From NCBI RefSeq assembly GCF_001447195.1, contig NZ_LFRI01000561.1:1-64000 (forward strand): a stretch of 64,000 nucleotides of DNA, given 5' to 3'. Origin of the DNA: Aquabacterium parvum (GTDB lineage: Bacteria; Pseudomonadota; Gammaproteobacteria; Burkholderiales; Burkholderiaceae_C). The notes under the pieces are model-generated. The model worked only from the letters and a program-made list of their open reading frames with translations, did not search any database and was not told the DNA's origin. Below, piece after piece: positions 7,155-16,359 of this stretch. The stretch's first letter is position 1, and every line of letters begins with the position of its first letter. The position numbers were made by a program, and so were the translations under genes.

Positions 7155-7976
7155 ATGTCAGCCCACCACCCCGAACACACCCGCGACAACCCACCCGCTT
7201 CGGCCCCGGTTGACGCCGTCGCTCATTGGCAGCGCCTGCCCGCTGATTCACTGGCTGGTGTGAGCACCGACCACATCCTGTGGTCCGAACGCGTGCCGGG
7301 AGGTGGCCACTGGTCGTGGCGCCTCAAGCGTGGCACCTCCTTGCGTTTCGTCAGCCTTGGTGCCGACGCCAACGTGAGCTTGGTGCTCTACGCCGCGCAC
7401 CACACGCTCGAGCGCTACAACATGCCCGACTCGCTCAAGGCGCAGCACACGGCCCACTACCGCCGCGGCCACGTGCTCATGAGCGACATGGGGCGCTCGA
7501 TGGCCAGCTTCACCGCCGACAGCCTGGGCTGGCACGACCCGCTTGGCGCCCTGCTCGACACCCCCACCATGCAGCGGCGCTTTGGCGAGCACCGCTTCGA
7601 GGCCCACCGCAACGGCATGCACCGCTCGGGCAAGGACGGCCTGCTGATCGAGATCGGCAAGCACGGCCTGAGCCGGCGCGACCTGATCGCGCCGGTCAAC
7701 CTGTTCAGCAAGGTGACGGTCGATGACGAGGGGCGATTCCACTTTGCGGCCGGCCACAGCCAAGCGGGTGACTTCGTCGAGCTGCGGCTGGACATGGACT
7801 TGGTGGTGGCCATCTCGACAGCGCCCCACCCGCTCAACCCCAGCGAGTCCTATGCGCCGCCGCAGGTCGGCGTGGTGGCCTGGCGCAGCGGCCCGGCCCC
7901 GGCCGACGACTTCTGCCGCACCTTCCGCGGCGAGAACGCCCGCGCCCACCACAACAGCGACATGTTCGCGCTCTGA
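7155..7976 (+). CDS. carboxyguanidine deiminase subunit (UAAP/DUF1989, 'urea carboxylase-associated protein 2')
   Basis: A 273-residue DUF1989-family protein. In guanidine-degrading bacteria two such paralogues form a heteromeric carboxyguanidine deiminase (CgdAB) that converts carboxyguanidine to allophanate and ammonia. Visible family features include SWRLKRGTSLRFVSLGADANVS near the start and the central RRGHVLMSDMGRSMASFTAD. The ATG at 7155 follows the ribosome site CAGGAG by 7 bases; earlier in-frame codons lie in the riboswitch leader. It is the first gene after the riboswitch, and its partner starts 18 bases downstream. Which subunit letter applies is not clear. Confidence 0.87.
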   Translation: MSAHHPEHTRDNPPASAPVDAVAHWQRLPADSLAGVSTDHILWSERVPGGGHWSWRLKRGTSLRFVSLGADANVSLVLYAAHHTLERYNMPDSLKAQHTAHYRRGHVLMSDMGRSMASFTADSLGWHDPLGALLDTPTMQRRFGEHRFEAHRNGMHRSGKDGLLIEIGKHGLSRRDLIAPVNLFSKVTVDDEGRFHFAAGHSQAGDFVELRLDMDLVVAISTAPHPLNPSESYAPPQVGVVAWRSGPAPADDFCRTFRGENARAHHNSDMFAL

Positions 7977-7994
7977 GACTCAGGAGCCCACGCC

Positions 7995-8675
7995 ATGAAC
8001 GCAACCCAAGCGACCGCCATCCGCATCCAGCACAGCCCCCTGCTTGAAGCAGATGCCATCCTCAACCAGCGCCACCCGGCGGGCGAGCCCGTCCTCTTTC
8101 AGGTCAAGCGCGGCCAGACGCTGCGCATCGTCGACCTGGAGGGCAACCAGGCCGCCGACGTGATCTTCTACAACGCGAGCGACCTGGCCGAACACTACAG
8201 CGCCACCGACACCCTGCTGCACCAGGGCGGCATCTACCTGACGACCGGCTCGGTGCTGGTGAGCAACGAAGGCCGCCCCATGCTCACCATCACGGCCGAC
8301 ACCTGCGGCCGGCACGACACGCTGGGCGGGGCCTGCGCAGCCGAGAGCAACACCGTGCGCTACGCGCTGCAGAAGAAGTTCATGCACAGCTGCCGCGACA
8401 ACTACCTGCTGGCCATCCAGCACGCCGACATCGGCCTGGGCAAGGCCGACCTGGTGCCCAACGTCAACTTCTTCATGAACGTGCCGGTGACGGCCGACGG
8501 CCAGCTCACCTTCGCCGACGGCGTCTCGGGCCCCGGCAAGTACGTGGAGATGCGCGCCGAGATGGACGTGTGGGTGCTGATCTCGAACTGCCCACAACTC
8601 AACAACCCCTGCAACGCCTACAACCCGACGCCCATCCAGCTGCTGGTGTGGGACCCGGTTGAGGCCGCGAGCTGA
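7995..8675 (+). CDS. carboxyguanidine deiminase subunit (UAAP/DUF1989, 'urea carboxylase-associated protein 1')
   Basis: A 226-residue DUF1989 protein, the second subunit of the presumed carboxyguanidine deiminase. Family segments include [20 protein letters not shown] and [20 protein letters not shown]. The sequence [20 protein letters not shown] contains His and Cys residues that could act in metal binding or catalysis. It parallels the upstream gene in overall layout, as expected for paralogues. A clear ribosome site (AGGAG) precedes the ATG. A gap of 120 bases with tandem hairpins separates it from the carboxylase gene. Confidence 0.87.
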   Translation: MNATQATAIRIQHSPLLEADAILNQRHPAGEPVLFQVKRGQTLRIVDLEGNQAADVIFYNASDLAEHYSATDTLLHQGGIYLTTGSVLVSNEGRPMLTITADTCGRHDTLGGACAAESNTVRYALQKKFMHSCRDNYLLAIQHADIGLGKADLVPNVNFFMNVPVTADGQLTFADGVSGPGKYVEMRAEMDVWVLISNCPQLNNPCNAYNPTPIQLLVWDPVEAAS

Positions 8676-8737
8676 GCGGCTGGCCCAAGCCTTGCTGTCT
8701 CAGCACCAAGTCGATCACATCCTGTTCTTGACGGCCA

Positions 8738-8781
8738 GCGGGACGGCCCGCTGCGCGACACACGCCCGCGGGACGGCCCGC
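8738..8781 (+). repeat. tandem copies of a 14-base hairpin in the deiminase-carboxylase gap
   Basis: GCGGGACGGCCCGC occurs at 8738-8751 and again at 8768-8781. Each copy can fold into a GCGGG/CCCGC stem with a 4-base loop. The second ends 14 bases before the carboxylase start codon, close to where its ribosome site should be. They may set subunit stoichiometry by RNA processing or translation control. Confidence 0.6.
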
Positions 8782-8795
8782 CCGGAAGCGCCCCC

Positions 8796-11700
8796 ATGTT
8801 CGACAAGGTCCTGATCGCCAACCGAGGCGCCATCGCCTGCCGCATCATCCGCACGCTCAAAGCCCTGGGCGTGCGCAGCGTGGCCGTCTACTCCGAAGCC
8901 GACGCCAGCGCGCGCCACGTGCGCGAGACCGACGAAGCCTTCTGCGTGGGCCCGGCCCCGGCCGCCGAGAGCTACCTGCGCGCCGACGAGATCCTGCGCA
9001 TCGCGCGCGAGTGCGGCGCCCAGGCCATCCACCCCGGCTACGGCTTCCTCTCGGAGAACCCCGGCTTCGCTGAAGCCTGTGAAGCGGCGGGCATCGCCTT
9101 CATCGGGCCGAACGCCGATCAGATGCGGGCCTTTGGCCTCAAGCACACCGCGCGCGAGCTGGCCCAGCTCAGCGACGTGCCCCTGCTGCCCGGCTCGGGC
9201 CTGCTGGACGACATCGCCCACGCGCAGCTGGAAGCCGCACGCATCGGCTACCCAGTGATGCTCAAGAGCACGGCGGGCGGCGGCGGCATCGGCATGCGCC
9301 TGGTGCGCAGCGACGCCGAGCTGGCCGACGCCTTCGCCGCCGTGCAGCGCCTGGCCTCGGCCAACTTCAAGGACGCGGGCCTGTACCTGGAGAAGTTCGT
9401 CGAGAACGCGCGGCACATCGAGGTGCAGGTGTTCGGCGACGGGCGCGGCCAGGTCATCGCCCTGGGTGAGCGCGACTGCTCGGTGCAGCGCCGCAACCAG
9501 AAGGTCATCGAAGAAACGCCGGCTCCAGGTTTGACCGACGCCCAGCGTCAGGCCTTGCTGGACACCGCCGTGCGCTTGGCGAAGGCCGTGAACTACCGGT
9601 CTGCCGGCACGGTGGAGTACGTCTACGACGCCGACACGGCGCAGTTCTACTTCCTGGAAGTCAACACGCGGCTGCAGGTCGAGCACGGCGTGACCGAGCA
9701 GGTGTGTGGCGTGGACCTGGTGGCCTGGATGGTGAAGCTGGCCGCAGGTGAACTGCCGGACCTGGCCTCGCTGCAGCCCAAGCCACAAGGCGCCTCCATC
9801 CAGGTGCGGCTGTACGCCGAAGACCCGGCGCGCAACTTCCAGCCCAGTGCGGGCCTGCTGACCGAGGTCGTGTTCCCTGAAGCGGCCCGCGTGGACGGCT
9901 GGGTCGAGCGCGGCACCGAGGTGCCCGCCTGGTACGACCCGATGCTGGCCAAGCTCATCGTCACCGCCGACACGCGCGAGCAAGCCCTGTCCAGGCTGGA
10001 CGCGGCCCTGGCCGGCACCCGCCTGGCCGGCATCGAGACCAACCTGCCCTACCTGCGCCAGGTGGTCAAGCACCCGGTTTTCCGCGAAGGCCGCCAGGTC
10101 ACGCGCTTTCTGAGCACATTCGAATTCCGCCCCGACACCATCGAGGTGCTGGCCGCTGGCGTGCAGACCGCCGTGCAGGACTGGCCCGGCCGCCAAGGCC
10201 TGTGGGACGTGGGCGTGCCCCCTTCGGGCCCGATGGACGCCCTCGCCCACCGCCTGGCCAACCGGCTGGTGGGCAACGCGCCCGATGCCGCGACGCTGGA
10301 ATGCACCCTGGCCGGCCCGACGCTGAAGTTCCACGTCGACACCGTCATCGCGCTCACGGGTGCGCCGATGCCAGCCGAACTCGACGGCGAACCATTGGCC
10401 CTGTGGCAAAGCCACGCCGTGCGCGCCGGCAGCGTGCTCACGCTGGGTCGCGCCGGAAGCGGCTTGCGCAGCTACCTGGCCGTGGGCGGCGGCCTGGACG
10501 TGCCCACCTACCTGGGCAGCCGCGCCACCTTCACGCTCGGCCAGTTCGGTGGCCACGGCGGGCGCAACCTGCGCGTGGGCGACGTGCTGCACCTGGCTGC
10601 CCCTGGCGTCGGTACATCGGGCCAGCAGGTCGCGGCCGAGGCCCTCCCCAACATCGGCCAGCACTGGGACATCGGCGTGCTCTACGGCCCGCATGGCGCT
10701 CCCGACTTCTTTCAGGACGAGGACATCGCCACCTTCTTCGCCGCCGACTGGAAGGTGCACCACAACTCCAGCCGCACCGGCGTGCGCCTGATCGGGCCAA
10801 AACCGAAATGGGCCCGCACCGACGGTGGTGAAGCCGGCCTGCACCCCTCCAACATCCACGACAACGCCTACGCCATCGGCGCCATCGACTTCACCGGCGA
10901 CATGCCCGTCATCCTCGGCCCCGACGGCCCGAGCCTGGGCGGCTTCGTCTGCCCTGCCGTGGTGGTCAACGCCGAGCTGTGGAAGCTGGGCCAGCTGCGC
11001 CCAGGTGACACGGTGCGCTTTCACCGCATCTCGGCTGCGCAGGCCGCCGAGCGCGAGGCCGTGCTCGAAGCCAGCGTCCGCACGCTGAACACGCCGCTGC
11101 CCGCGGCGCCGCACGACCACGCGCACGCCTGCGTCAGCCCGATCCTGGCCGACGTGCCCGCCGATGGCGAGAAGCCCCACGTGGTGGTGCGCCAGGCCGG
11201 CGATCGCTACGTGCTGATGGAGTTCGGCCCGCTGGTGCTGGACCTGGAGCTGCGCTTCCGCGTGCACGCGCTGATGGCCGAGCTCAAGAAGCTCAATGGT
11301 GGAAAAGGCCTGTCAGGCGTCATCGACATGACCCCTGGCATCCGCTCGCTGCAGGTGCTCTTCGACCCGGCCGTGCTGCCGCGCGACGAGCTGCTGCGCG
11401 TGCTGCTCGACGTCGAAGACCACCTGCCGCCGCTGGACGACATCACCATCCCCAACCGCGTGGTGCACCTGCCGCTGTCTTGGGACGACGCGCAAACGCG
11501 CCTGGCAATCGAGAAGTACATGCAATCGGTGCGTCCCGACGCACCCTGGTGCCCGAGCAACATCGAGTTCATCCGCCGCATCAACGGCCTGGACAGCCTC
11601 GAAGAGGTCTTCAACATCGTCTTCGACGCCAGCTACCTCGTGCTCGGCCTGGGCGATGTGTACCTGGGCGCGCCCGTCGCCACGCCGGTCGACCCACGCC

Positions 11701-12428
11701 ACCGCCTGGTCACCACGAAGTACAACCCCGCGCGCACCTGGACGCCCGAGAACGCCGTGGGCATCGGCGGTGCCTACCTGTGCGTCTACGGCATGGAAGG
11801 CCCCGGCGGCTACCAGTTCGTCGGTCGCACGCTGCAGATGTGGAACCGCTGGCGGCATGGCGCCGAGGCGGGGCACCCGGCGTTTGAACAGCCCTGGCTG
11901 CTGCGCTTCTTCGACGAGATCCGCTTCCACCCTGTCAGCGAGGCCGAGCTGCTGCGCATCCGCGCCACCTTCCCGCACGGCGGGTACGCGCTGCGCGTCG
12001 AAGACTCGAGCTTCAACCTGCGCAACTACCGCCGCTTCCTGACCGAACAGGCCGACAGCATCGCGGCCTTCAAGGCCCGCCAGCAGGCCTCGTTCGAGGC
12101 CGAGCGTCAGCGCTGGATCGCCAGCGGCCAGGCCGACTTCGGCAGCGAAAGCGACGTGGCCAGCGCCGCACCCGACGCCGAGCTGGACCTGCCCGCAGGC
12201 GGCCGCTTCGTGGCCACCAGCGTGCCCGGCAACGTCTGGCAAGTGGCGGTCAAGGACGGCCAGAGCGTGAAAGCCGGCGAGGTGCTGGTGGTGGTCGAGT
12301 CCATGAAGATGGAGTTCGCCATCGCCGCGCCTTGCGACGGCACCGTCCACCGCGTGCTGTGCCGCGAAGGCGCGCCGGTTGCGGCCGGCCAGGACACGCT
12401 GATCCTGATCGAATCAGGCCCGAAATGA
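8796..12428 (+). CDS. biotin-dependent guanidine (urea-type) carboxylase
   Basis: A 1210-residue single-chain carboxylase. The order is: biotin carboxylase (about 1-450; [17 protein letters not shown] loop, [15 protein letters not shown]), a KipA-like then KipI-like carboxyltransferase region (about 455-1100; [20 protein letters not shown]) and a C-terminal biotin carboxyl carrier domain with ESMKMEF, where Lys1171 takes biotin. This matches urea carboxylase. Enzymes encoded behind guanidine-I riboswitches with the UAAP pair prefer guanidine, so carboxyguanidine is the likely product. ATP and bicarbonate are consumed. The ATG follows a leader with tandem hairpins. Confidence 0.9.
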   Translation: MFDKVLIANRGAIACRIIRTLKALGVRSVAVYSEADASARHVRETDEAFCVGPAPAAESYLRADEILRIARECGAQAIHPGYGFLSENPGFAEACEAAGIAFIGPNADQMRAFGLKHTARELAQLSDVPLLPGSGLLDDIAHAQLEAARIGYPVMLKSTAGGGGIGMRLVRSDAELADAFAAVQRLASANFKDAGLYLEKFVENARHIEVQVFGDGRGQVIALGERDCSVQRRNQKVIEETPAPGLTDAQRQALLDTAVRLAKAVNYRSAGTVEYVYDADTAQFYFLEVNTRLQVEHGVTEQVCGVDLVAWMVKLAAGELPDLASLQPKPQGASIQVRLYAEDPARNFQPSAGLLTEVVFPEAARVDGWVERGTEVPAWYDPMLAKLIVTADTREQALSRLDAALAGTRLAGIETNLPYLRQVVKHPVFREGRQVTRFLSTFEFRPDTIEVLAAGVQTAVQDWPGRQGLWDVGVPPSGPMDALAHRLANRLVGNAPDAATLECTLAGPTLKFHVDTVIALTGAPMPAELDGEPLALWQSHAVRAGSVLTLGRAGSGLRSYLAVGGGLDVPTYLGSRATFTLGQFGGHGGRNLRVGDVLHLAAPGVGTSGQQVAAEALPNIGQHWDIGVLYGPHGAPDFFQDEDIATFFAADWKVHHNSSRTGVRLIGPKPKWARTDGGEAGLHPSNIHDNAYAIGAIDFTGDMPVILGPDGPSLGGFVCPAVVVNAELWKLGQLRPGDTVRFHRISAAQAAEREAVLEASVRTLNTPLPAAPHDHAHACVSPILADVPADGEKPHVVVRQAGDRYVLMEFGPLVLDLELRFRVHALMAELKKLNGGKGLSGVIDMTPGIRSLQVLFDPAVLPRDELLRVLLDVEDHLPPLDDITIPNRVVHLPLSWDDAQTRLAIEKYMQSVRPDAPWCPSNIEFIRRINGLDSLEEVFNIVFDASYLVLGLGDVYLGAPVATPVDPRHRLVTTKYNPARTWTPENAVGIGGAYLCVYGMEGPGGYQFVGRTLQMWNRWRHGAEAGHPAFEQPWLLRFFDEIRFHPVSEAELLRIRATFPHGGYALRVEDSSFNLRNYRRFLTEQADSIAAFKARQQASFEAERQRWIASGQADFGSESDVASAAPDAELDLPAGGRFVATSVPGNVWQVAVKDGQSVKAGEVLVVVESMKMEFAIAAPCDGTVHRVLCREGAPVAAGQDTLILIESGPK

Positions 12429-12432
12429 ACCC

Positions 12433-12480
12433 ATGAGCGCCGCCCAGCACACGCCCCGCACCAGGAAGGAAGCCCTTTGA
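12433..12480 (+). CDS. possible 15-codon leader ORF overlapping the hydrolase start
   Basis: An ATG at 12433 opens 15 codons (MSAAQHTPRTRKEAL) ending in TGA at 12478-12480, which shares its A with the ATG of the next gene (TGATG). Such one-base overlaps allow ribosome re-initiation. The ribosome site of the next gene (AGGAAGGA) lies inside this ORF. No strong ribosome site precedes it, so it may be chance. Confidence 0.25.
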   Translation: MSAAQHTPRTRKEAL

Positions 12481-14369
12481 TGACCCCGACCGAGATCGCG
12501 ACCCAACCGCCCGCCACCGACCTCAGCCAGCTGAGCTTCGACCTCGCCAGCTTGCGCACCGCCTACCGCCAGGGACTGAGGTTGCGCGATGTGATCGCCG
12601 AGGCCGCGCGCCGTTGTGCCAGCGATGCCCACCACGCCTTCATCCACCGCCTGAGCGAGGCCGAACTCGAGCCCCACCTGGCTCGGCTGGAAGGCCTGGA
12701 CGCCAGCAGCTTGCCGCTCTACGGCGTGCCCTTCGTCATCAAGGACAACATCGACCTGGCGGGGGAGCCCACCACTGCCGCGTGCCCCGAGTTCGCGCAC
12801 ACCCCGAGCGCCAGCGCCTTCGTGGTTCAGCGCCTGCTGGATGCGGGCGCCATCCCCATGGGCAAGGCCAACCTCGACCAGTTCGCCACGGGCCTGAACG
12901 GCACGCGCTCGCCGTATGGCGCCTGCGCCAACGCTTTCGATGCGGACTTCATCAGCGGCGGCTCCAGCTCCGGCTCGGCCGTGTCCGTCGCCAAAGGCTG
13001 GGTCAGCTTCTCGCTGGGCACCGACACGGCTGGATCGGGTCGCGTGCCCGCCGCGTTCAACAACCTGATCGGTCTGAAGCCCACGTGTGGCCTGCTGTCG
13101 ACCACCGGCGTGGTGCCTGCATGCCGCTCGCTCGACACGGTCAACATCTTCGCGCTGCACGCGGGTGACGCACACGACGTGCTGCAGGTGGCCGCCGGCT
13201 TCGACAACAAGGACGCGTTCAGTCGTGCCGCGGCGCCACATGGCGTGGACTTCTCGGGCGGGCCGTTCCGCTTCGGCGTGCCGCGCGCACAGGACCTCGC
13301 CTTCTTCGGCAACGACGCCGCCCACCAACTGTTTGAAGCGGCGGTGCAGCGCGCCATCTCGCTCGGTGGCACCCCCGTCGAGGTCGATTTCTCGCCCTTC
13401 CTCGAAACCGCGCGCCTGCTCTACGAAGGCCCGTGGGTGGCCGAGCGCTACCAGGCCATCCGCGGTTTCATCGACGAACAGCCCGAGGCCGTGTTCCCGC
13501 CCGTGCGCAGCATCATCGAAGCCGGCCGATCCAAAACCGCCGCCGAGCTGTTCTCGGCACAGCACCAGCTCAAGGCCCTCAAGCGCGTGTGCGATCAGGT
13601 CTGGCAAACCGTGGACTGCCTGCTCACCCCCACGGCCGGCACGATCTACCGCATCGCCGAGATGCAGGCCGACCCGATCCGCTTGAACAGCCACCTGGGC
13701 CACTACACCAACCACATGAACCTGCTGGACTACGCCGCCGTGGCCGTGCCCGCAGGCTTCCTGTCCGATGGCGATGCCGCCGGCCTGCCTTGGGGCGTGA
13801 CCCTGGCGGCCCCCGCGCACAAAGACATCACGCTGCTGCGCCTGGCCGACCGATTCCAGCGCTGCCTCTCGGTGGAGGTCAGCGGCTACGCACTGGGCGC
13901 CACCACCATGTCACTGGCCGACGTGGACAAGCTGGGTGAGCCCGTCGGCTTGTTGGCCGACAACCCCGCGCGCAGCGGCACCATCCCTGTGGCCGTGTGC
14001 GGCGCTCACCTCAGCGGCCTGCCGCTCAACCCCCAGCTGACCTCGCGCGGCGCGCGCCTGCTCTGCGCCATCGACTCGGCACCGCGCTACAAGCTCTTCG
14101 CCTTGCCTGGAGGCCCCGTCGCCCGGCCCGGCATGGTCCGCGTGCCCGAGGGCGGTCAGGCCGTTCCGCTGGAGGTGTGGGAAGTGCCTGCCGAGCACTT
14201 CGGCAGCTTCGTGGCCGGCATCCCCGCGCCGCTGGGCATCGGCAAGGTAGAGTTGGCAGACGGTCGCGTGGTGCCTGGCTTCATCTGCGAAGGCATCGGC
14301 ACCGAAGGCGCCACCGACATCACGCACTTTGGCGGCTGGCGCGCCTACCTGGCCAACCGTACCCCCTGA
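12480..14369 (+). CDS. atzF: allophanate hydrolase
   Basis: A 629-residue two-domain enzyme that converts allophanate to ammonia and CO2. The amidase-signature domain (about 1-450) shows the Lys-Ser-Ser triad: Lys88 in VIKDN, the cis-Ser in GGSSSGS (about 160-166) and the nucleophile Ser186 in DTAGSGRVPA. The C-terminal domain (about 460-629) matches the second hydrolase domain of AtzF-type enzymes (N-carboxyurea decarboxylation). Both domains seem complete. ATG 12480 is chosen over TTG 12477 and sits 7 bases after AGGAAGGA. It completes the guanidine pathway after the carboxylase and deiminase. Confidence 0.92.
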   Translation: MTPTEIATQPPATDLSQLSFDLASLRTAYRQGLRLRDVIAEAARRCASDAHHAFIHRLSEAELEPHLARLEGLDASSLPLYGVPFVIKDNIDLAGEPTTAACPEFAHTPSASAFVVQRLLDAGAIPMGKANLDQFATGLNGTRSPYGACANAFDADFISGGSSSGSAVSVAKGWVSFSLGTDTAGSGRVPAAFNNLIGLKPTCGLLSTTGVVPACRSLDTVNIFALHAGDAHDVLQVAAGFDNKDAFSRAAAPHGVDFSGGPFRFGVPRAQDLAFFGNDAAHQLFEAAVQRAISLGGTPVEVDFSPFLETARLLYEGPWVAERYQAIRGFIDEQPEAVFPPVRSIIEAGRSKTAAELFSAQHQLKALKRVCDQVWQTVDCLLTPTAGTIYRIAEMQADPIRLNSHLGHYTNHMNLLDYAAVAVPAGFLSDGDAAGLPWGVTLAAPAHKDITLLRLADRFQRCLSVEVSGYALGATTMSLADVDKLGEPVGLLADNPARSGTIPVAVCGAHLSGLPLNPQLTSRGARLLCAIDSAPRYKLFALPGGPVARPGMVRVPEGGQAVPLEVWEVPAEHFGSFVAGIPAPLGIGKVELADGRVVPGFICEGIGTEGATDITHFGGWRAYLANRTP

Positions 14370-14401
14370 AACCGCCCTCGGGCGCCACCAAGAAACAGGC
14401 C

Positions 14402-15700
14402 ATGCTCGACCTCCTGATCCAGCACGCGAACCTGCCCGATGGGCGCACCGACGTGGGCGTGGCCGTGCAAAACGGCCTCATCGTGGCGCTCACCGAAGGC
14501 CTGACCACCCAGCAGGCCCCTGCCCGCGAGGTGGTCGACGCCGGCGGCATGCTGCTGAGCCCGCCTTTCGTCGACGCCCACTTCCACATGGACGCCACGC
14601 TCAGCCACGGCCTGCCACGCGTCAACCAGAGTGGCACCTTGCTCGAAGGCATCGCCCTGTGGGGCGAACTCAAGCCCGACCTCACGCAGGAAGCGGTGAT
14701 GGCACGCGCCCTCGCCTACTGCGACTGGGCGGTGGCCCGTGGCCTGCTGGCCATCCGCACCCACGTCGACACCTGCGACCCGCGCCTGCTGGCCGTGGAC
14801 GCGCTGCTCGAAGTCAAGCGGCAGGTGGCCCCCTGGCTCGACCTGCAGCTGGTGGCTTTCCCACAGGACGGCGTGCTGCGCTCGCCTGGCGCCTGGGATC
14901 TGCTGCAAGAGGCCTTGCGACGTGGCGTGGACGTGGTGGGCGGCATCCCGCACTTCGAACGCACACAAGCCGACGGCGCCGCCAGCGTGCGCATGCTCTG
15001 CGAGCTCGCGGCCGCCCAAGGCAAGCGCGTCGACATGCACTGCGACGAGTCCGACGACCCGATGTCGCGCCACATCGACACGCTCACCGCCGAAACCCAG
15101 CGCCTGGGCCTGCACGGCCGGGTCACGGGCTCTCACCTGACCTCCATGCACAGCATGGACAACTACCACGTCAGCAAGCTCATCCCGCTGATGGCCGAAG
15201 CCGGCGTCAACGCGGTGGCCAACCCGCTGATCAACATCACCTTGCAGGGCCGCCACGACACCTACCCCAAGCGGCGCGGCATGACCCGCGTGCCCGAGCT
15301 GCTGGCCGCTGGTGTGCCCGTGGCCTTCGGCCACGACTGCGTGATGGACCCCTGGTACAGCCTGGGCTCGGGCGACATGCTCGAGGTCGCCCACATGGGG
15401 CTGCACGTTGCCCAGATGACGGGCCAGGCTGCCATGCGCCAATGCTTCGAAGCCGTCACCAGCACGCCAGCACGCATCCTGGGGCTCGAGCACTTCGGCC
15501 TGCAGGTGGGCTGCGAAGCCAGCTTCGTGTTGCTGCAAGCGCGCGACCCCATCGAGGCCTTGCGACTGCGCGCCCACCGCCTGCGGGTGTACCGACGCGG
15601 GCAGCTGCTGGCCCACAGCGAACCCGTGCAGACGACCCTGGCGCTGCCGGGTCGGCCAAACGGCACGCGCTTTCTCTGGCCGATGGACCCCAACCCTTGA
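14402..15700 (+). CDS. codA: cytosine-deaminase-like amidohydrolase
   Basis: A 432-residue amidohydrolase of the CodA type. Metal ligands align with E. coli CodA: His60 and His62 (DAHFHMD), His213 and general acid/base Glu216 (MHCDESDD), His245 (SHLTSMHS) and Asp312 (FGHDCVMDPWY). Gln155 in AFPQDG corresponds to the ring-binding Gln. The residue after the metal Asp is Cys313, where E. coli has Asp314, a position known from E. coli mutants to change substrate preference. It lies 32 bases after atzF, last in the guanidine operon. It may therefore deaminate another cyclic amidine such as creatinine rather than cytosine; the family is certain, the substrate is not. Confidence 0.82.
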   Translation: MLDLLIQHANLPDGRTDVGVAVQNGLIVALTEGLTTQQAPAREVVDAGGMLLSPPFVDAHFHMDATLSHGLPRVNQSGTLLEGIALWGELKPDLTQEAVMARALAYCDWAVARGLLAIRTHVDTCDPRLLAVDALLEVKRQVAPWLDLQLVAFPQDGVLRSPGAWDLLQEALRRGVDVVGGIPHFERTQADGAASVRMLCELAAAQGKRVDMHCDESDDPMSRHIDTLTAETQRLGLHGRVTGSHLTSMHSMDNYHVSKLIPLMAEAGVNAVANPLINITLQGRHDTYPKRRGMTRVPELLAAGVPVAFGHDCVMDPWYSLGSGDMLEVAHMGLHVAQMTGQAAMRQCFEAVTSTPARILGLEHFGLQVGCEASFVLLQARDPIEALRLRAHRLRVYRRGQLLAHSEPVQTTLALPGRPNGTRFLWPMDPNP

Positions 15701-15760
15701 GTGCGCGGAGCCTTTCCCGTGGGCAACGGTCTGCAACGATCCGCTCAGGACAACAGGCTG

Positions 15761-16261
15761 TCAGCCCTTGCCCATTGACATGGGATGAGGCGGGTGCAAT
15801 GGCGGCATGGTCGCTGCCATGAGCTGCAGCCGTCCTGTGACCACGCCCCGCAGCGCGGTCATGCGGTTGGCGATGGCCTGCAGCCGAGCAGCCGGCCCTT
15901 GCACCAGGATCACCTCCATCATCTGCTGCCCCATCAGGTGCACGTGCAAGGAGCTGATGACCTCGTCGATGTGGTCGCACTGCAGGTCGGCCAGCTCCTT
16001 TTGCAGGCCGCGCACCGAGCGGTCGTAGAGCAAGGTGATGGTGCCCACCATCACCTCGTCACCCAGCAGGCGTTTGTGCTCCAGCAGCTGCAGGTTGATC
16101 ATCTCCGAGATGGCCTGCGAGCGGCTCTCGAAGCCCCGGGCTGACACCATGCCATCGAGCTCGGCCAGCAGGTCTTCAGGCATGGACACGCTGATGCGCG
16201 CCACGGGGCTGTTGCGCTGGTCGGCGGCCAGGGCCACGGTGGATGGCAGGTTGCTTGGCAT
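15761..16261 (-). CDS. NikR-like ribbon-helix-helix regulator with altered metal site
   Basis: A 166-residue regulator: an N-terminal ribbon-helix-helix (ARISVSMPEDLLAELDGMV, ARGFESRSQAISEMI) and a C-terminal ACT-like NikR domain. Aligned without gaps to E. coli NikR, the two LHVH histidines are kept (His106, His108). The other two nickel ligands differ: His76 is Cys95 and Cys95 is Met114. The tail is Met/His/Pro rich (MPPLHPPHPMSMGKG), which might bind metal. Start ATG 16261 gives the family N-terminus; the frame extends to 16360 without homology. It is convergent to the guanidine operon and may sense a metal or another ligand. Confidence 0.78.
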   Translation of the reverse strand: MPSNLPSTVALAADQRNSPVARISVSMPEDLLAELDGMVSARGFESRSQAISEMINLQLLEHKRLLGDEVMVGTITLLYDRSVRGLQKELADLQCDHIDEVISSLHVHLMGQQMMEVILVQGPAARLQAIANRMTALRGVVTGRLQLMAATMPPLHPPHPMSMGKG

Positions 16262-16359
16262 GGTGAGGTCCCGGTTTGATCTGATGTGTGTGGCGCTGAG
16301 GTCGCCTGCGACAGGTGTCTTGCGGCCCAGGGCATCGCTTACCCCAGGCCTGGCCGACA

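Noticed and set aside
8715-11267. 850-codon open frame on the minus strand
   Set aside because: It lies opposite the carboxylase gene whose biotin carboxylase and KipA domains are clear; the minus frame is low-complexity Gly/Ala/Val/His.
12433-12480. Mini-ORF as a certain gene
   Set aside because: Kept only as a low-confidence feature because it has no clear ribosome site.
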